Assembly: GCA_002506085.1 (NCBI GenBank)
Contig: DAWV01000020.1
Coordinates: 27,147-40,303, forward strand
Direction: 5' to 3'
From: Methanocorpusculaceae archaeon UBA425
GTDB taxonomy: Archaea > Halobacteriota > Methanomicrobia > Methanomicrobiales > Methanocorpusculaceae
DNA length: 13,157 bases
Each line of letters opens with the position of its first letter. Position 1 is the stretch's first letter. Below are positions 13,098-13,157 of this stretch, one piece after another. The position numbers were made by a program, and so were the translations under genes. The notes under the pieces were generated by a model. That model saw only the letters and a list, made by a program, of their open reading frames with translations. It made no database searches and was not told the DNA's origin.

Positions 13098-13157
13098 GAT
13101 TTTTGGAGGTACGTCGGTTTCGTGTACGGGATTCTTTTTTGATGGCCGTATCATCAC
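13098..13157. repeat. Inverted copy of the unit A outer block, cut by the window edge
   Basis: The reverse complement starts GTGATGATACGGCCATC and aligns with 61-120 with about five mismatches and two single-base gaps. Together with 12831-12872 it shows that the right end carries the same element as the left end in inverted orientation. It probably continues beyond the window. Confidence 0.85.

Noticed and set aside
12861..13157. 98-codon minus-strand open frame at the right edge
   Set aside because: Its first residues match a translation of the left repeat (MIRxSKK), so the apparent similarity is due to the DNA repeat. The rest is low complexity.

Overview
The window comes from a methanogenic archaeon, most likely a euryarchaeon of the Methanomicrobiales type. 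The order is an inference from gene style, and I cannot place genus or species. Methanogen is well supported: a sirohydrochlorin nickelochelatase, a nitrogenase-like CfbD, a Mur-ligase-like CfbE and a CobB/CbiA-type amidotransferase CfbB sit together, which is the signature of coenzyme F430 biosynthesis. Archaeal is supported by a clamp-loader small subunit (RfcS), TATA-type promoters and a SUMT-based sirohydrochlorin route.

Layout. Positions 1-880 hold no credible gene. They contain two diverged copies of a roughly 200-nt repeat unit, then an array of short hairpins, then a T-tract just past the end of the main operon. Positions 881-10642 are one minus-strand block of ten genes, read from right to left: cfbA, cfbE, cfbD, cfbB, precorrin-2 dehydrogenase, hemA, hemB, hemL, hemC, cobA. 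Neighbours either overlap (five ATGA overlaps, one of 8 nt, one of 22 nt) or are 4 nt apart, so this looks like a single translationally coupled operon. Positions 10643-10781 are a divergent, AT-rich promoter region with five GTATGA/TCATAC hexamers, two of them forming an 8-bp-arm inverted repeat. Positions 10782-11638 are a plus-strand pair encoding a small HEAT-repeat protein and a TPR protein, coupled by ATGA. Positions 11640-12605 encode RfcS on the minus strand, convergent with the TPR gene and one base away. Positions 12606-13157 carry the rfcS promoter and then inverted copies of the repeat family seen at the left end.

How the genes work together. HemA and HemL make 5-aminolevulinate from glutamyl-tRNA. 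HemB makes porphobilinogen and HemC makes hydroxymethylbilane. CobA methylates uroporphyrinogen III to precorrin-2, and the dehydrogenase oxidises that to sirohydrochlorin. CfbA inserts nickel, CfbB amidates the a and c acetates, CfbD with an external CfbC reduces and cyclises, and CfbE closes the last ring to give F430. Two steps are not encoded here: uroporphyrinogen-III synthase (hemD) and the NifH-like reductase CfbC. Promoter-proximal genes act last in the pathway and distal genes act first.

The least explained parts are the repeat-rich ends, which bracket the whole coding block in inverted orientation and contain hairpins whose stems differ in sequence but stay self-complementary, and the hexamer cluster in front of cfbA.
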